Positions 1 to 10,492 of a stretch of 64,000 nucleotides of DNA are shown one piece after another. The stretch's first letter is position 1, and each line of letters begins with the position of its first letter. The DNA is from Adiantum capillus-veneris (taxonomy: Eukaryota > Streptophyta > Polypodiopsida > Polypodiales > Pteridaceae), in assembly GCA_014529385.2 (NCBI GenBank), contig CM043963.1, positions 2,476,001 through 2,540,000 of the forward strand. The letters run 5' to 3'. Under the pieces are notes generated by a model, which saw only the letters and a program-made list of their open reading frames with translations, was not told where the DNA came from and searched no databases. Both the position numbers and the translations under genes were made by a program.

Positions 1-337
1 TAAACACTAGAATTGGCCATATTTCTGTGAATTGCTCCATTTTGATCACTCTTTCGGCCAAGAAACATGCAAAAAGAGTGAAAATTATAATACTTTTGTC
101 TTCTTTGATGATATTTACACTATTTACACACACCTAGGGGTTATCATATTATGTTATCCCCGATCTCTTAACTTATAACGGCATCTTGCTTGAATTGCAA
201 AAACTCACACATTAACATACAAAAACTTCAAAACATTGTTGTTTTCATGGTCTATTTCATCTATGTGGGTCAGTATTTAGAATGCCTCTCTTTGTGTAAG
301 TCTTCTCAGAGGACAGGGTGTACGCTAGGTAGTGAAG

Positions 338-477
338 TGCATGGGTAGTCAAGTTGTGCCTATGTATAGCCGAGATTGGCTCTACCATGCAAGTGATGTC
401 AATGTAGTGCATGGGTAGTTAAGTAATGTCTATCATAGCCGGGATTGGCTCTACCATGTGAGTGATTCCAATGGAGT
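338..477. repeat. Two-copy tandem repeat, period about 70 bp
   Basis: The unit starts with tgcatgggtagt and contains agattggctctaccatg (second copy gggattggctctaccatg). The copies start near 338 and 408 and differ by several substitutions. They lie in the presumed U3 of A1 and could be promoter or enhancer duplications, which is inference. Confidence 0.75.
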
Positions 478-600
478 TCAAAGCACTATGCGGTGCAAGA
501 GGAGATTCTTGAGTGGGCAAAGAGCTCAAGGGTGTTTGATGACAAAGAGTCATGTTCGCAGTGGCTAACACATACTAGACTGATTATACACCAAGCTAGG

Positions 601-704
601 GATGTGCTATGGGTGTGCACAATATTTCCTATTGACATTGTATAAGGTCTTGGATGTGCTATGGGTGTGCACAATATTTCCTATTCACATTATATAGGGT
701 CTTG
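601..704. repeat. Two-copy tandem repeat, period 52 bp
   Basis: The string gatgtgctatgggtgtgcac starts at 601 and again at 653, each followed by aatatttcctatt and a TA-rich tail. The copies are nearly identical, so the duplication is recent. Confidence 0.85.
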
Positions 705-778
705 GGCTCATTTAGGAGTCCCAAATTGTATAAGGTAAAGGGCTCAACCTAATCCCATAGTAGAAAGATGACTTGGAG

Positions 779-967
779 TGCTCAATTGTTGTCATGTTCT
801 CTAAACTCTCTCTCTTGCAAAAGTATTGTCTATGCCAAGTTAACTAATTGCTATGATTATGTTGCTATCTTCAATTATGTCTACCCGCTATGCTCACAAA
901 ATCATTTCTTGAAAGTACTCTCGTTAAATTCCACTATTCTCAAATTGAATAGGCAAATTCCATTACA
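779..967 (+). mobile_element. 3' end (U5 side) of the 5' LTR of Ty3/gypsy element A1
   Basis: This segment matches 7943-8131 at the end of the 3' LTR, beginning around ctcaattgttgtcatg and ending in ccattaca. The final CA is directly followed by the primer binding site. Upstream of about 779 the similarity to the 3' LTR stops abruptly, so only about 190 bp of LTR identity supports the 5' LTR. The same end occurs in the A2 LTR (ending at 33038). Confidence 0.85.
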
Positions 968-968
968 T

Positions 969-980
969 TGGTATCAGAGC
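969..980 (+). promoter_or_regulatory. Primer binding site of A1, initiator tRNA-Met type
   Basis: The sequence tggtatcagagc lies one base after the LTR end. It is the classical complement of the plant initiator tRNA-Met 3' end and primes minus-strand DNA synthesis in plant LTR retrotransposons. Confidence 0.93.
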
Positions 981-1382
981 ATTTGGTTTCTCTTTTCTTG
1001 CTTAAGAAGAGAGGTCCTTAAGTAGCCTATAAATGGTTGATGTTGTTAATTATAATAGAGTAAGTGGAACTAGGATCTAATACCGGTTTTGTTAAGCCCA
1101 CTATGTGGGGGATGGTGCACACCTCGGGAGCTTTGGACTTAATAATGGAGTCTTTTTAGACTTGCCTACGGCTTTACCATTATTGAGCCATAAGAAGTCC
1201 GAAAGGAGCTAGCCCTTGGCAACTCTGCTATGTTAGACCTACTCCTCTACTCTCTATAATTAACCACTTTGAGCCGTGGGTGTAGATACTTAAGAGCCGA
1301 TTTTCAAAGGCTAAGAGGAGTGGCAACTAAGGTTTTGAATTGCCAAATCATACACTAAGTACATACATAAAATTTTGTTAAC
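981..1382 (+). other. Untranslated leader of A1
   Basis: This stretch runs from the primer site to the Gag start. No gene is visible in it. The last ~25 bases before the ATG (ending ttttgttaac) are shared with the truncated A2 copy at 31.8 kb, supporting the start at 1383. Confidence 0.7.
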
Positions 1383-4300
1383 ATGGCTGACAATAATCAA
1401 GAGAGTAGAATGAACATTGATAGCTTTGATTTTGCACATGAAGGTGCTAATGATGATGCTCCCATGTTTGTGAATTATCTTGTGACTAGGTTGCAACAAG
1501 CTATGGGCAACCCTACCTTGCAAGCCGAAGTTACTCAACAACTTCGTGCCTATGGAATTTCCCTTCCTCTCCAAGAGGAGAGAGAGCTTAGGAGGCCTCT
1601 TGAAGAGACCCCCAAAAGAAGACTCTCTCCCATTCGAGAGGAGGAATCCAAAGAGAAAGAAAGCAATGAAAGTCTAAGTTCTTCTGAAGATGTGGCTCCA
1701 CGAAGAAGGCGGTCTAGACGATCGCCTACTCCTCCCAAGAGGAAAAGAGCAACCCATAGTCCTTCTCCTCATCACTCTCAAAGGCAAGAGAGGAAACAAA
1801 GGAAGAAAAGGGCTAGGAAGAGGTCACCCTCTTCTCCTTCTTCTTCACCTTCCTTCTCTTCCGATGAAAGTTATGGCTATTCTCCTAGAGAATACAGGAG
1901 GGGAGGGCATCGCAAATCATTTCCTGCATGGCGAAGGTCACAAAAGCTAAAGAAGTTCAAGGAGGGAGGAAAGAGTATCTCTTTTCTCACCTACGATGGC
2001 ACCTTTGGTGCTACCGACAAAGTGTTGGCCTTCATCCAGCAATTTGATGCGGCCTTTGGGGACGAGGGATTCACAGAGTCCTCCAAGCTACGCCATGTAG
2101 CTATGCACTTCCAAAAATCAGCTCCTCAATGGTGGGCTAGCCTTCGTGGCAATGGAGAAGCCCCAAAGACATGGAAAACTCTACGAGTTTCCATCATGAA
2201 GCAATTTCTTTCAAGCGATACTAAAGATAAAGTTCTTACCGAATGGCGCGGCTTGAAGCTCCTCTCTCATGAGTCTATCAACAAGTATGTAGATAAGTTT
2301 TGGGATTTACATCTCAAAGCTACTATCTTTCAAAAGATAGACTTTGCCGAGCAAAGACAGCAATTCTGTGCGGGATTACCTGAAGAGATGGCCGAATATA
2401 TCAACTCTCAACGGCCCGGTACTATTACCGAAGTAATCCACCACACCATGGTTGCTTCACGCATCAATTTCCATCAAGGGGCTAGATGTAATGTCAAGCC
2501 CATGGAAAACAAAGATAAAAATGATGCAAAGGGGAAATCCAATGCTCAAAATAATTCCCAAGGCACTTCCAACAACAACAACAACAATCGGTCCAAGGAG
2601 AAGGGAGTTTACAAAGGTAAAAACAAACTCTCTCCTGAAGAGCTTGAAGCTTTTCGCAAGGACCATAAGTGTTTCAAGTGTGGGGAGCAAGGACATGGCT
2701 ATCGTTCTTGCCCCAAGAAGAATACTCGCAATGAGACTCCTAGGGCTTCCACCATCAAAGCTCCAAAAGAGGATGCTCATTGCAAAGGATCATCACTCTC
2801 CTATGCTTGGGGAAAGGTACGAGAGCATGATGCCTTCATCTTGTTTGACCCTGGCTCTACTCTCAACTTCATATCAATAGAGTTGGCCACCAAGTTGGGC
2901 ATTCAAGCTTTTGAGATGGGAAATATAGTAACAGCTGATGCAGCTTTCAAGGGACAACAAGCCTCCGTTACTCCCTTGATTGGGAAGTTGAGGCTTCATG
3001 TCCAAAGCTATGTCGACAAAGAAGACTTCTTCATCTCTCCCCTCCAACATCAGGATGTTATCCTAGGGGCACCATGGTTTGATCACATGGCTGCCAATAT
3101 GAAGTTCCCTGAAAGGAGAATTTACTTCACCTACAGGGGAAAGAACATGTATGTAGATGCTAGTGAGCGTGGTCGCACTATTCCACTTGTAAATCCTCTT
3201 TCTCTTGATAAATCAATGAAGAGCTCAGTTTCTGCGTACATGATTTATGTCAAAGAGTCTCTAAAAGCTAATAATGTTTCATCAAATGAAAATGATAGGA
3301 ATCAAGAAGAGTTAGACTTGTCTACTTTTCTAAAAGGATTCCAAGATGTGTTCATCGATGATATCCCTATGGACCTACCTCCAAAACGAGGGGATGATGA
3401 CCATCGTATTGAGCTCCTTCCAGGAAGCTCACCGCCTAACAAACCTCCTTATCGAGTCTCACAAGCTCAACAAGAGGAGATCATGAGGCAAGTACAAGAG
3501 CTGGTAGACAAAGGGATGGTGAGGCCTAGTTCCTCTCCCTTTTGTTCTCCAGTCCTTTTAGTGCAAAAGAAAGATGGTACATACCGTATGTGTGTGGACT
3601 ATCGAGCACTAAACCATATCACTATTAAAAACAGATTTCCCGTACCTCGGGTAGAAGATCTGTTTGATAAGCTACAAGGCTCTACCTACTTCAGTAGGAT
3701 TGACCTTAAGAGTGGCTATCATCAAATAATGATAGTGGATGAGGATATCTTAAAGACCGCGTTTCGCACAACATTTGGTCTTTATGAATATCTAGTCATG
3801 CCTTTTGGCTTGACTAATGCACCAGCTACGTTCAATCGTTTGATGGAGAAAATTTTTAGACTATATCAAAAATTCACTGGAGTGTTCTTCGATGATATCA
3901 TCATCTACTCCAAGTCTTTGGAGGAACATAAGCAACATCTCCAAGTGATTTTTCAAGCCTTGAGGGAGAACAAACTTTTTCTCAACCAAAAGAAAAGTGA
4001 ATTCTTCCTTCAAGAGATTCAATATCTAGGCCATATTATCTCTCACGATGGTATTCGTATGGATCCATCAAAGTTAGAGGTAATAAAATCATGGCCTAAC
4101 CCAAGGAATCTACATGAGCTAAGAAGCTTTATTGGTATGTGTGCATACTATAGACGCTTCATAGCAAAATTCTCTCAAGTGGCAGGACCACTACACGACT
4201 TAACCAAGAAGAACGTTAAGTTTGTATGGACTGCTAAGGAGCAAAATGCTTTTGAAAAACTCAAAGAGAAGCTTACTTCCCAACCAGTCCTCGTGCTTCC

Positions 4301-6164
4301 GGATCTCTCAAAGCCCTTTGAGGTCCAATGTGATGCTTGTGGTGATTGCCTTGGAGCGGTTTTACTTCAAGAAGGGCATGCCATAGCATATGAGAGCCGA
4401 AGGCTCAATGGTGATGAACGATTCTTGGGCATTTATGAGAAAGAGCTTTTAGCTGTTCTACATGCCCTAGACACATGGAAGCACTACCTATTGGGGACTC
4501 CATTTATCCTACGAACCGACCACCAAAGTCTCAAGTATTTCATGACGCAAACCAAGCTTTCTGACAAACAAATGAGGTGGGCAAATTTTCTTTCGCAATT
4601 TAATTTTCATATTGCTCACATAGCTGGTAAGCACAATCAAGTTGCCGATGCACTTTCACGACGACCAAAAGTTAATGCGGTGTCTATAGCTACTCACAAT
4701 GATCTATCCTCTATGATAGATGAGTATGCTACTAACCCTGACTTTAGAGACATAATGTCAGTCCTTGCTTTGGGGAAGAAAGAGGAACCATTCACCTTGC
4801 AGGATGGTTATCTTCTTCACGGAAATAGGCTATGTGTTACCCATTCCCTTCGTGAGAAGGTTATGTATGAATCCCATGCTCCTCCATATGCAGGGCATAG
4901 AGGTATTCAACCTACTCTCCGAGGAGTAGAGACGTATTTCTATTGGCCTACCATGAAAGTGGACATACAAGAGTATGTTTCAAAATGTGTAGTATGCCAA
5001 AAGACCAAGTATGATAGAGGGAAGCAACCTGGATTACTCCAGCCATTGCCTATTCCAAATTCACCATGGGAGAGTATATCCATGGATTTCATCTTTGGAT
5101 TACCCAAGTCTATCCATGGGAATACAGGAATATGGACAATAGTCGACAGGTTTAGCAAGCAAGCACATTTTATTCCTGTCAAAAAGACTATTAAGGCACA
5201 TCAAATGGCAACTCTCTTCATATCTCAGATTTTCAAACACCATGGATTACCCACATCCATCGTGTCAGATAGAGATCCTAGAATGACCAGTAATTTCTGG
5301 AAAGGTCTCTTTGAAAATCTAGGAACAAGATTGAATTTCTCTTCGGCCTATCACCCACAAACGGATGGCCAAAGTGAGATAGCCAATCTTACGATACTCG
5401 ATCTACTCAAGACTTATGTTACCGAAGTAGATCAACGCTCACAATGGGAAAAGTATTTACCGCTAGTAGAGTATGCCTACAATAATACTGTACATACTTC
5501 TATGGGCAAAGCACCTTTCGAGATCATAGAAGGAAGACCTAAAAGTCCCTTGCTACTGAAAGTACATGGGAAAATCTTCGCCGCCGATGAGTATAGCCGT
5601 GACCTACAAGAATCTTTTGAAAAGATTAGGGAGGCTATAGCCATCTCTCAACAAAGGCAAAAAGCTGCTGCTGATAAGCACAGAAGAGCCTTAATGTTCA
5701 AAGAAAATGATTGGGTCTTACTCAAGTTTCCTAAGGCTCGATTAAGGCAAACGACGGGCAAAAATCCTACGGGCCATCAAAAGTATTATGCTAAACTAGC
5801 AAAAAGATACTATGGTCCTTTCCAAATCTTGAAGCCTATCAATGAAACGGCTTATCAACTCAAGTTGCCCAACCATTGGCTTATACACAATGCCTTTCAT
5901 GTAAGCTTACTTAAGCCCTACAAAGGAGAGCCACCAATTGAACCAATTATTGAAGACCCTCCCGAAGTTGAAGACCAAGAAGAGGTGCTACAACCCGAAG
6001 CTATCCTTCGGCATGAAGACAAGGTACTACGACATGGTAAGATTATCCGACGGTATCTTATTAAGTTCAAAAATTATCCTTTTGAAGATGTTAAATGGAT
6101 GCAAGGAGTACAACTTAAGGATAGTATGAACCTTGTCAATGCTTACAATGCTACATTAGAGTAA
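1383..6164 (+). CDS. Ty3/gypsy (chromovirus) Gag-Pol polyprotein of element A1, intact frame
   Basis: A single 1,593-residue polyprotein: Gag, protease, reverse transcriptase, RNase H, integrase. An unusual Arg/Ser-rich, SR-like tract lies at about residues 107-165, followed by a retrotransposon Gag core and a CCHC knuckle starting CFKCGEQGH at 430. The protease active motif is DPGS at 489 instead of the usual D-S/T-G. The RT has FFDDIIIYS with Asp 837/838. RNase H follows at about 975-1060. The integrase zinc module uses H1165, C1202 and C1205; the catalytic triad D1235, D1296, E1332 has D,D-35-E spacing. The C-terminus from about 1543 looks like a chromodomain (YLIKFKNYP), which in chromoviruses steers integration to chromatin. 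The start ATG lies after the tRNA-Met primer site and leader. There is no internal stop, so the copy may be coding-competent, but its 5' LTR is abnormal. Confidence 0.95.
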   Translation: MADNNQESRMNIDSFDFAHEGANDDAPMFVNYLVTRLQQAMGNPTLQAEVTQQLRAYGISLPLQEERELRRPLEETPKRRLSPIREEESKEKESNESLSSSEDVAPRRRRSRRSPTPPKRKRATHSPSPHHSQRQERKQRKKRARKRSPSSPSSSPSFSSDESYGYSPREYRRGGHRKSFPAWRRSQKLKKFKEGGKSISFLTYDGTFGATDKVLAFIQQFDAAFGDEGFTESSKLRHVAMHFQKSAPQWWASLRGNGEAPKTWKTLRVSIMKQFLSSDTKDKVLTEWRGLKLLSHESINKYVDKFWDLHLKATIFQKIDFAEQRQQFCAGLPEEMAEYINSQRPGTITEVIHHTMVASRINFHQGARCNVKPMENKDKNDAKGKSNAQNNSQGTSNNNNNNRSKEKGVYKGKNKLSPEELEAFRKDHKCFKCGEQGHGYRSCPKKNTRNETPRASTIKAPKEDAHCKGSSLSYAWGKVREHDAFILFDPGSTLNFISIELATKLGIQAFEMGNIVTADAAFKGQQASVTPLIGKLRLHVQSYVDKEDFFISPLQHQDVILGAPWFDHMAANMKFPERRIYFTYRGKNMYVDASERGRTIPLVNPLSLDKSMKSSVSAYMIYVKESLKANNVSSNENDRNQEELDLSTFLKGFQDVFIDDIPMDLPPKRGDDDHRIELLPGSSPPNKPPYRVSQAQQEEIMRQVQELVDKGMVRPSSSPFCSPVLLVQKKDGTYRMCVDYRALNHITIKNRFPVPRVEDLFDKLQGSTYFSRIDLKSGYHQIMIVDEDILKTAFRTTFGLYEYLVMPFGLTNAPATFNRLMEKIFRLYQKFTGVFFDDIIIYSKSLEEHKQHLQVIFQALRENKLFLNQKKSEFFLQEIQYLGHIISHDGIRMDPSKLEVIKSWPNPRNLHELRSFIGMCAYYRRFIAKFSQVAGPLHDLTKKNVKFVWTAKEQNAFEKLKEKLTSQPVLVLPDLSKPFEVQCDACGDCLGAVLLQEGHAIAYESRRLNGDERFLGIYEKELLAVLHALDTWKHYLLGTPFILRTDHQSLKYFMTQTKLSDKQMRWANFLSQFNFHIAHIAGKHNQVADALSRRPKVNAVSIATHNDLSSMIDEYATNPDFRDIMSVLALGKKEEPFTLQDGYLLHGNRLCVTHSLREKVMYESHAPPYAGHRGIQPTLRGVETYFYWPTMKVDIQEYVSKCVVCQKTKYDRGKQPGLLQPLPIPNSPWESISMDFIFGLPKSIHGNTGIWTIVDRFSKQAHFIPVKKTIKAHQMATLFISQIFKHHGLPTSIVSDRDPRMTSNFWKGLFENLGTRLNFSSAYHPQTDGQSEIANLTILDLLKTYVTEVDQRSQWEKYLPLVEYAYNNTVHTSMGKAPFEIIEGRPKSPLLLKVHGKIFAADEYSRDLQESFEKIREAIAISQQRQKAAADKHRRALMFKENDWVLLKFPKARLRQTTGKNPTGHQKYYAKLAKRYYGPFQILKPINETAYQLKLPNHWLIHNAFHVSLLKPYKGEPPIEPIIEDPPEVEDQEEVLQPEAILRHEDKVLRHGKIIRRYLIKFKNYPFEDVKWMQGVQLKDSMNLVNAYNATLE

Positions 6165-6524
6165 GCAAATGTACAAATTTCTTTTAAATAACTCATGTTT
6201 TTGTCTTATATGACTAGTCCTCTTTTTAATTGTGCACAAAATTTAACTAGTATGCATGCTTAGAATCATGTTTGTGATGACGACGTCTCTCAAACACCAA
6301 GTAGAATTTGTCACTCTACTTTGGGAGAATAAAATGGACTAAAGAGCACACATGCTTGCGGCAGCTATGTCTCCCAAGCACCAAATGGATTAGTCATCCA
6401 TCTTGGAAAGATGTCATAGGGTAAAAATGGATCCTTTACCCGCTAAGTACGATTGACTAATGACTAAGACTTTATCTTTTCTACCTCATAGTCGAGGACG
6501 ACTATGATTTCAAGAGAGAGGTAA
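6165..6524 (+). other. A1 3' non-coding region ending in the polypurine tract
   Basis: No gene is seen between the Gag-Pol stop and the 3' LTR. The end carries a purine run, caagagagagg at 6511-6521, directly before the LTR start tgtcataaaa at 6525. This is the polypurine tract that primes plus-strand DNA synthesis. Confidence 0.75.
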
Positions 6525-8131
6525 TGTCATAAAATCTAATATCTAACTAACCCAAGTGATTTTTTCATATTAAATTGATCACTTAATGTGGGAGAATAAA
6601 CGGGAACAAGTGTTAAGATATAGGTATGTGCTTAAAGATCTATCTCAACACGGGGCCAATGGTAAAGGGGCCCAAAAGGGAGATGGTCTATCAAAGAGCA
6701 AGGCTAACCAATGGAGCATAAGACCTTAGGGTTAGCTTCATTGAAGACCTCCAATAAATGTGTGTAAAAGTCCTTTGACCTTAAGTAAGCTAGGGTTGAG
6801 CTTGAGGTGGGAACCCGGCCCAAGCTCGAGGTGCTTGTCATGCTTGATGTGTTTTTCATGCTTGAGGTGCTTGATTAAGATGCTTGAGGTGCTTGACTGG
6901 CTCCATGCTTGAGGTGCTTGACTTGCTGCATGATTAAAGTACTTGAGGTGCCTTGAGAAGCTTGCCTGAGATGCTTGTGGGAACACCCCCTAGTTCAAGT
7001 GCTTTGTCATGCTTGGTGAGTAAGGTGCTTGATCACCTAAAAGTCAAAAGCATTCCTACAAGAGGGGGGGCGAGCCCTTTTCCTAGGGGCTAGAGAGAGA
7101 ACACCCACTCACACACACAAGGGAAGCCCAACTTGAAGAGGCAGCAAGGACACATGTCAGGCCCCTACCCATGTTACCTTCATGTGCTGCTTGAAGCCTA
7201 TTGGCTAGGCTTCAAAGGGGTCCAATGATAAATTACATGAATTATCTAATTGTTTTAGCATTTATCAAGTCCTCTCTCTCAAAGGGGAAAGAGGGACACT
7301 TGTCCCAAGGCTACCCATGTTGCTTGTAATGGCTCTTGCTTGTGATTGGCTAGGCCTGGAGGGGTCCAATGAGCTTCAGGCATGAGCTACAAGGGGGGGT
7401 CGACCCAAGAAATCTAGGGGGCTGCCTAGGGGGTATACTCACCCACACACACTCACAAGCACTCTCATTGTGTGATATGCAAAGTGCAAGAGCTCCCTCT
7501 CCAAGCAAGTAGAGGTTGAGAGCCTACACCAACACTCTTGGCTATGGAGTGCAAATCCAACCAAGAGCCATGCTTCAATGCTTAAGCTTGCCATATCCTT
7601 CTTCTTCATTACTATGCTATTATGTATGCTAGCAACAAGAGTATGATAAGTGAGGAACTAATTCTTTCTCCTACGAAATGTTTCTTCTTCCTCTTCCCTA
7701 CTCTCATTCCCTGCTAGCTCTCTCCACCTTCGAAGGTGTTTGAGGTCTTGGGACTGAGGCTTGGGATAGTTAAAGCTTTCTTCAAGTTTATGTTATGTTT
7801 GTGGTGCATGAAGCCTTCCATCTTCATGGCATCACCTAGGTCACAAGGAACACAAAGACTGTATTGTAACAAGTCTCTCTTTATGGGAGAAATCATAATA
7901 CAAATGCCTATTGGAGGGGGGACCGGCTCCACATAAATCCAGTCCTCAATTGTTGTCATGTTCTCTAAACTCTCTCTCTTGCAAAAGTATTGTCTATGCC
8001 AAGTTAACTAATTGCTATGATTATGTTGCTATCTTCAATTATGTCTATCCGCTATGCTCACAAAATCATTTCTTGAAAGTACTCTCATTAAATTCCGCTA
8101 TTCTCAAATTGAATAGGCAAATTCCATTACA
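6525..8131 (+). mobile_element. 3' LTR of element A1, about 1.6 kb
   Basis: It starts TGTCATAAAATC after the polypurine tract and ends CCATTACA. Its inner and 3' parts recur at 13480-14040 (A3) and 32357-33038 (A2), so this is the standard LTR of the family. It holds a minisatellite (6823-6975) and CA-rich tracts near 7450. No protein gene is visible inside. A target duplication cannot be tested because the left end of A1 is not resolved. Confidence 0.85.
6823..6975. repeat. Degenerate minisatellite, core gcttgaggtgcttga
   Basis: The core recurs several times with spacers of variable length inside the U3 part of the A1 3' LTR. It is a local expansion that could change LTR promoter strength; that role is inference. 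Confidence 0.75.
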
Positions 8132-8159
8132 ATCCATTATTGAAAGCTCATATTCTTGA

Positions 8160-8300
8160 GTATCCATTCTTGAAATCTCTTTATAAGAAGCGCTTTTATG
8201 CAAAGAGGCTTCATTCTTGAGTATCCATTCTTGAAAGCTCTTTATAAGAAGCGCTTTTATGCAAAGAGGCTTCATTCTTGAGTATCCATTCTTGAAATCT
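8160..8300. repeat. Tandem repeat, period 61 bp, 2.3 copies
   Basis: The unit gtatccattcttgaaa... starts at 8160, 8221 and 8282 (partial) and includes ataagaagcgcttttatgca. A further degraded partial copy lies just after the A1 LTR end (8133-8159). The array directly adjoins the element's right end. Confidence 0.9.
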
Positions 8301-10084
8301 CACTCTTAAGTGTTCACTCTATGGATGGCTTAGCCTTGAGCTTAATTCCTATGCTTAGAAGGCTAGTGCTAACCCTTTGAAATTAGAGGAACCCTCCTTC
8401 ATTAATCTAATCTCTATTTTTCTCACTAGTCTTGTTTTTTCTACATTTCATTATGTCATGAAGTAGTTTTACTCTCTCATTATTTTCGATTGAGAGAGGT
8501 AATGACTTCTTGCTTTGATCTTAACTCTCTTCTACCATAAGTATTTCAATTAGTTGATGAATGTTTAAGATCCTTGAGCTCAATGTCACTTGTGTGTGAT
8601 ATGATTAGAATACCTTGGTTGTCATGTGATGATTGGGGAGGCCAACTTAAATGCAATTAGTGTGTTCTTTGGTCAAGTATTCTTGTGTTGATGATGTACT
8701 CTTGTAACGTGAATAAGATTGTCAAGTCGGTCTTTTGTGGGCTTGATGCGTGTAGGAGTTGCTTGATTAGTTATTAGAGTGCGATTAGAGTTAGTCTTGC
8801 TATGGGCAATCTCTACTTCCATTGGAGAGGCATTCTCTTGAAGCCTCTTATTCATTGTGTCCGATGACACTCTCGCACTTATTTGTGTGATGTTTCCATG
8901 CCCTTGTCGAGTGATGCTCTCTCCGGATTGATGATTTTGTCAGAGTTAGCCTATGCTATGACTACCTCCTTACACATCATGTTGGGTAACTCTCTTAAAG
9001 AGTAGATCTTTGGAAATTGTGCTTGTAGTTTGATAGTTTGTGGTGAACAACCATCGGTTTTCCTGGATCATTCTGCATTGTAATCGGTTGTTGTATTGGT
9101 GCCGATCGAAGATTTGGTACCCACTTGTACATCATTTTGTTTGGTATTGCCTTGTATTGCCATTCGTACATCATCCTGGGTTGCGGTGTGGCTTTAAGAT
9201 GCCTCTTGGGTTTCCACTTCCACTGAGGCCAATGTAACTGCTTTCACTTATTGGGACGGGGTTGTGGAGGTGTCGGCTGTGATTGTTTACAGTTGTTTTT
9301 TGGTGGTCACTAGTTGCGTGGGCACCCAATTCTACTTAGGATTGTTCGTAAGTTGAGCTTTTGGTACCCAAAATTGCTTTGTTCTTTGCATGCCTATGCT
9401 ATGAGAATGAATTTTGTGTCAAATAGTTGATACTAGTGCTGACTTGATCATGTTTTTTGGTAGCTTCAGAGTGTTGAGAGTGTCTTTTCATTCTTCGCGG
9501 CTATGAGCAAAGGGTACTCTTAACTCCCGGGGAGTCCACTATGTAAAAATTTCATATAGTACTTGTGAATAAGAGGTATTTAAATAATCCCTTACCTGTA
9601 TATTTTCAAGTATTATATGTACTCCTTATGTATGCATTTTTGTTAAAAAAACTAGCCCTTATGTATGAAAATTTTCACTTTCTTAATTAAAGACACTTGT
9701 GTATGTGAGTGCTTTGACTCTGAATCCATCTTTCAATGTGACTATTATCCCCATGTCCAACCCGTCCAATCATTCATCATGTGTTTCCACTTCATCTTTT
9801 GCTAAAGATTGATTAAAATGTTGAGCATGAATCCAAAGTGTATTGACTAGCAACACTTAAGGGATGGGTCCCATTGTGGCTTTTCTCTTCAAGCTTCAAA
9901 TGCACGTATCCTCTCGAGCCTCATCAATCACTTGTTGTCATTTAAGGTTTTATTCCTTAGCTCCATGCATTCTTTGCAAGAGATCATTAGTCAATGGTAA
10001 ATGGTACTTTCTTAAGATACACCGACTAATCCAATTTTCCATTATTTTTTCCATCTAAGGTGGCTAGTTTAACTTCTGCACTTG
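8301..10084. other. Long stretch without a recognisable gene
   Basis: Only short, unsupported reading frames occur. Around 8450-8515 a string resembling the A-family polypurine/LTR junction (tttcgattgagagaggtaatg) suggests an old element remnant, but it is too weak to call. I see nothing else. Confidence 0.5.
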
Positions 10085-10480
10085 GTGAAACACTCTGTGT
10101 TACAAAAGGACCATGTCCCTTTTTCTTGAATTAGGGATGTGTTACTTTATTGAATAGACCAAGACCAAATCTCCTGGCTCAAAGACTTTTGTCAGTAAAT
10201 GTGAATTAAAGAACTGTTTTTGTTTTTGTTTCTGAGCATAAATGTGTGCTATAGCGGCTAGTCTCTGCTCATCTAGCTATTCTAGATCCTCAAATTGTTC
10301 TGACAACTCATGACCTTTCGACTCTAACTCTTGTGAAACTTTGATGGTTGGCAGTAAAAATTTCATTGGTGAGATAGCTGCATCAAGTCCGTAGACTAAT
10401 TTCAATGGAGTGGCATTTAGAGCTATTTTGAATGACACTTTATAAGCCTGAATGAAGATTCATTTTCCAATGAGTTCTTT
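10085..10480 (-). pseudogene. Ty3/gypsy integrase C-terminal fragment
   Basis: The reverse-strand frame reads through a segment with ALNATPLKLVYGLDA, then a charged helical stretch, then VFEPGDLVLVYS. This is the arrangement of the end of a plant gypsy integrase (host-gene-like TPFxLVYG, then GDLVL). There is an internal stop and no upstream catalytic core. The wording is closer to the non-chromoviral (Tat/Athila-like) branch than to A, B or C. It may belong to the same lineage as the gag at 33.0-34.7 kb, which is inference. Confidence 0.75.
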
Positions 10481-10492
10481 TTTAGCTTACAA

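Larger units (their letters stand above)
1..778. other. Non-coding sequence upstream of the A1 LTR end, with tandem repeats
   Basis: No convincing gene is seen. The stretch sits where the U3 part of the 5' LTR of element A1 should lie, but it does not resemble the matching part of the 3' LTR (6525-7935). It contains two internal tandem duplications listed separately. Either it is a divergent or exchanged U3, or it is flanking DNA joined to a truncated LTR. I cannot decide between these because the left edge of the window cuts it. Confidence 0.5.

Noticed and set aside
8160-8300. CRISPR-like array
   Set aside because: The 61-bp units are contiguous without unique spacers and the context is a plant retrotransposon edge.
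8445-8515. Additional A-family polypurine/LTR junction
   Set aside because: The similarity is short (about 20 bases with mismatches) and not supported by adjoining LTR sequence.
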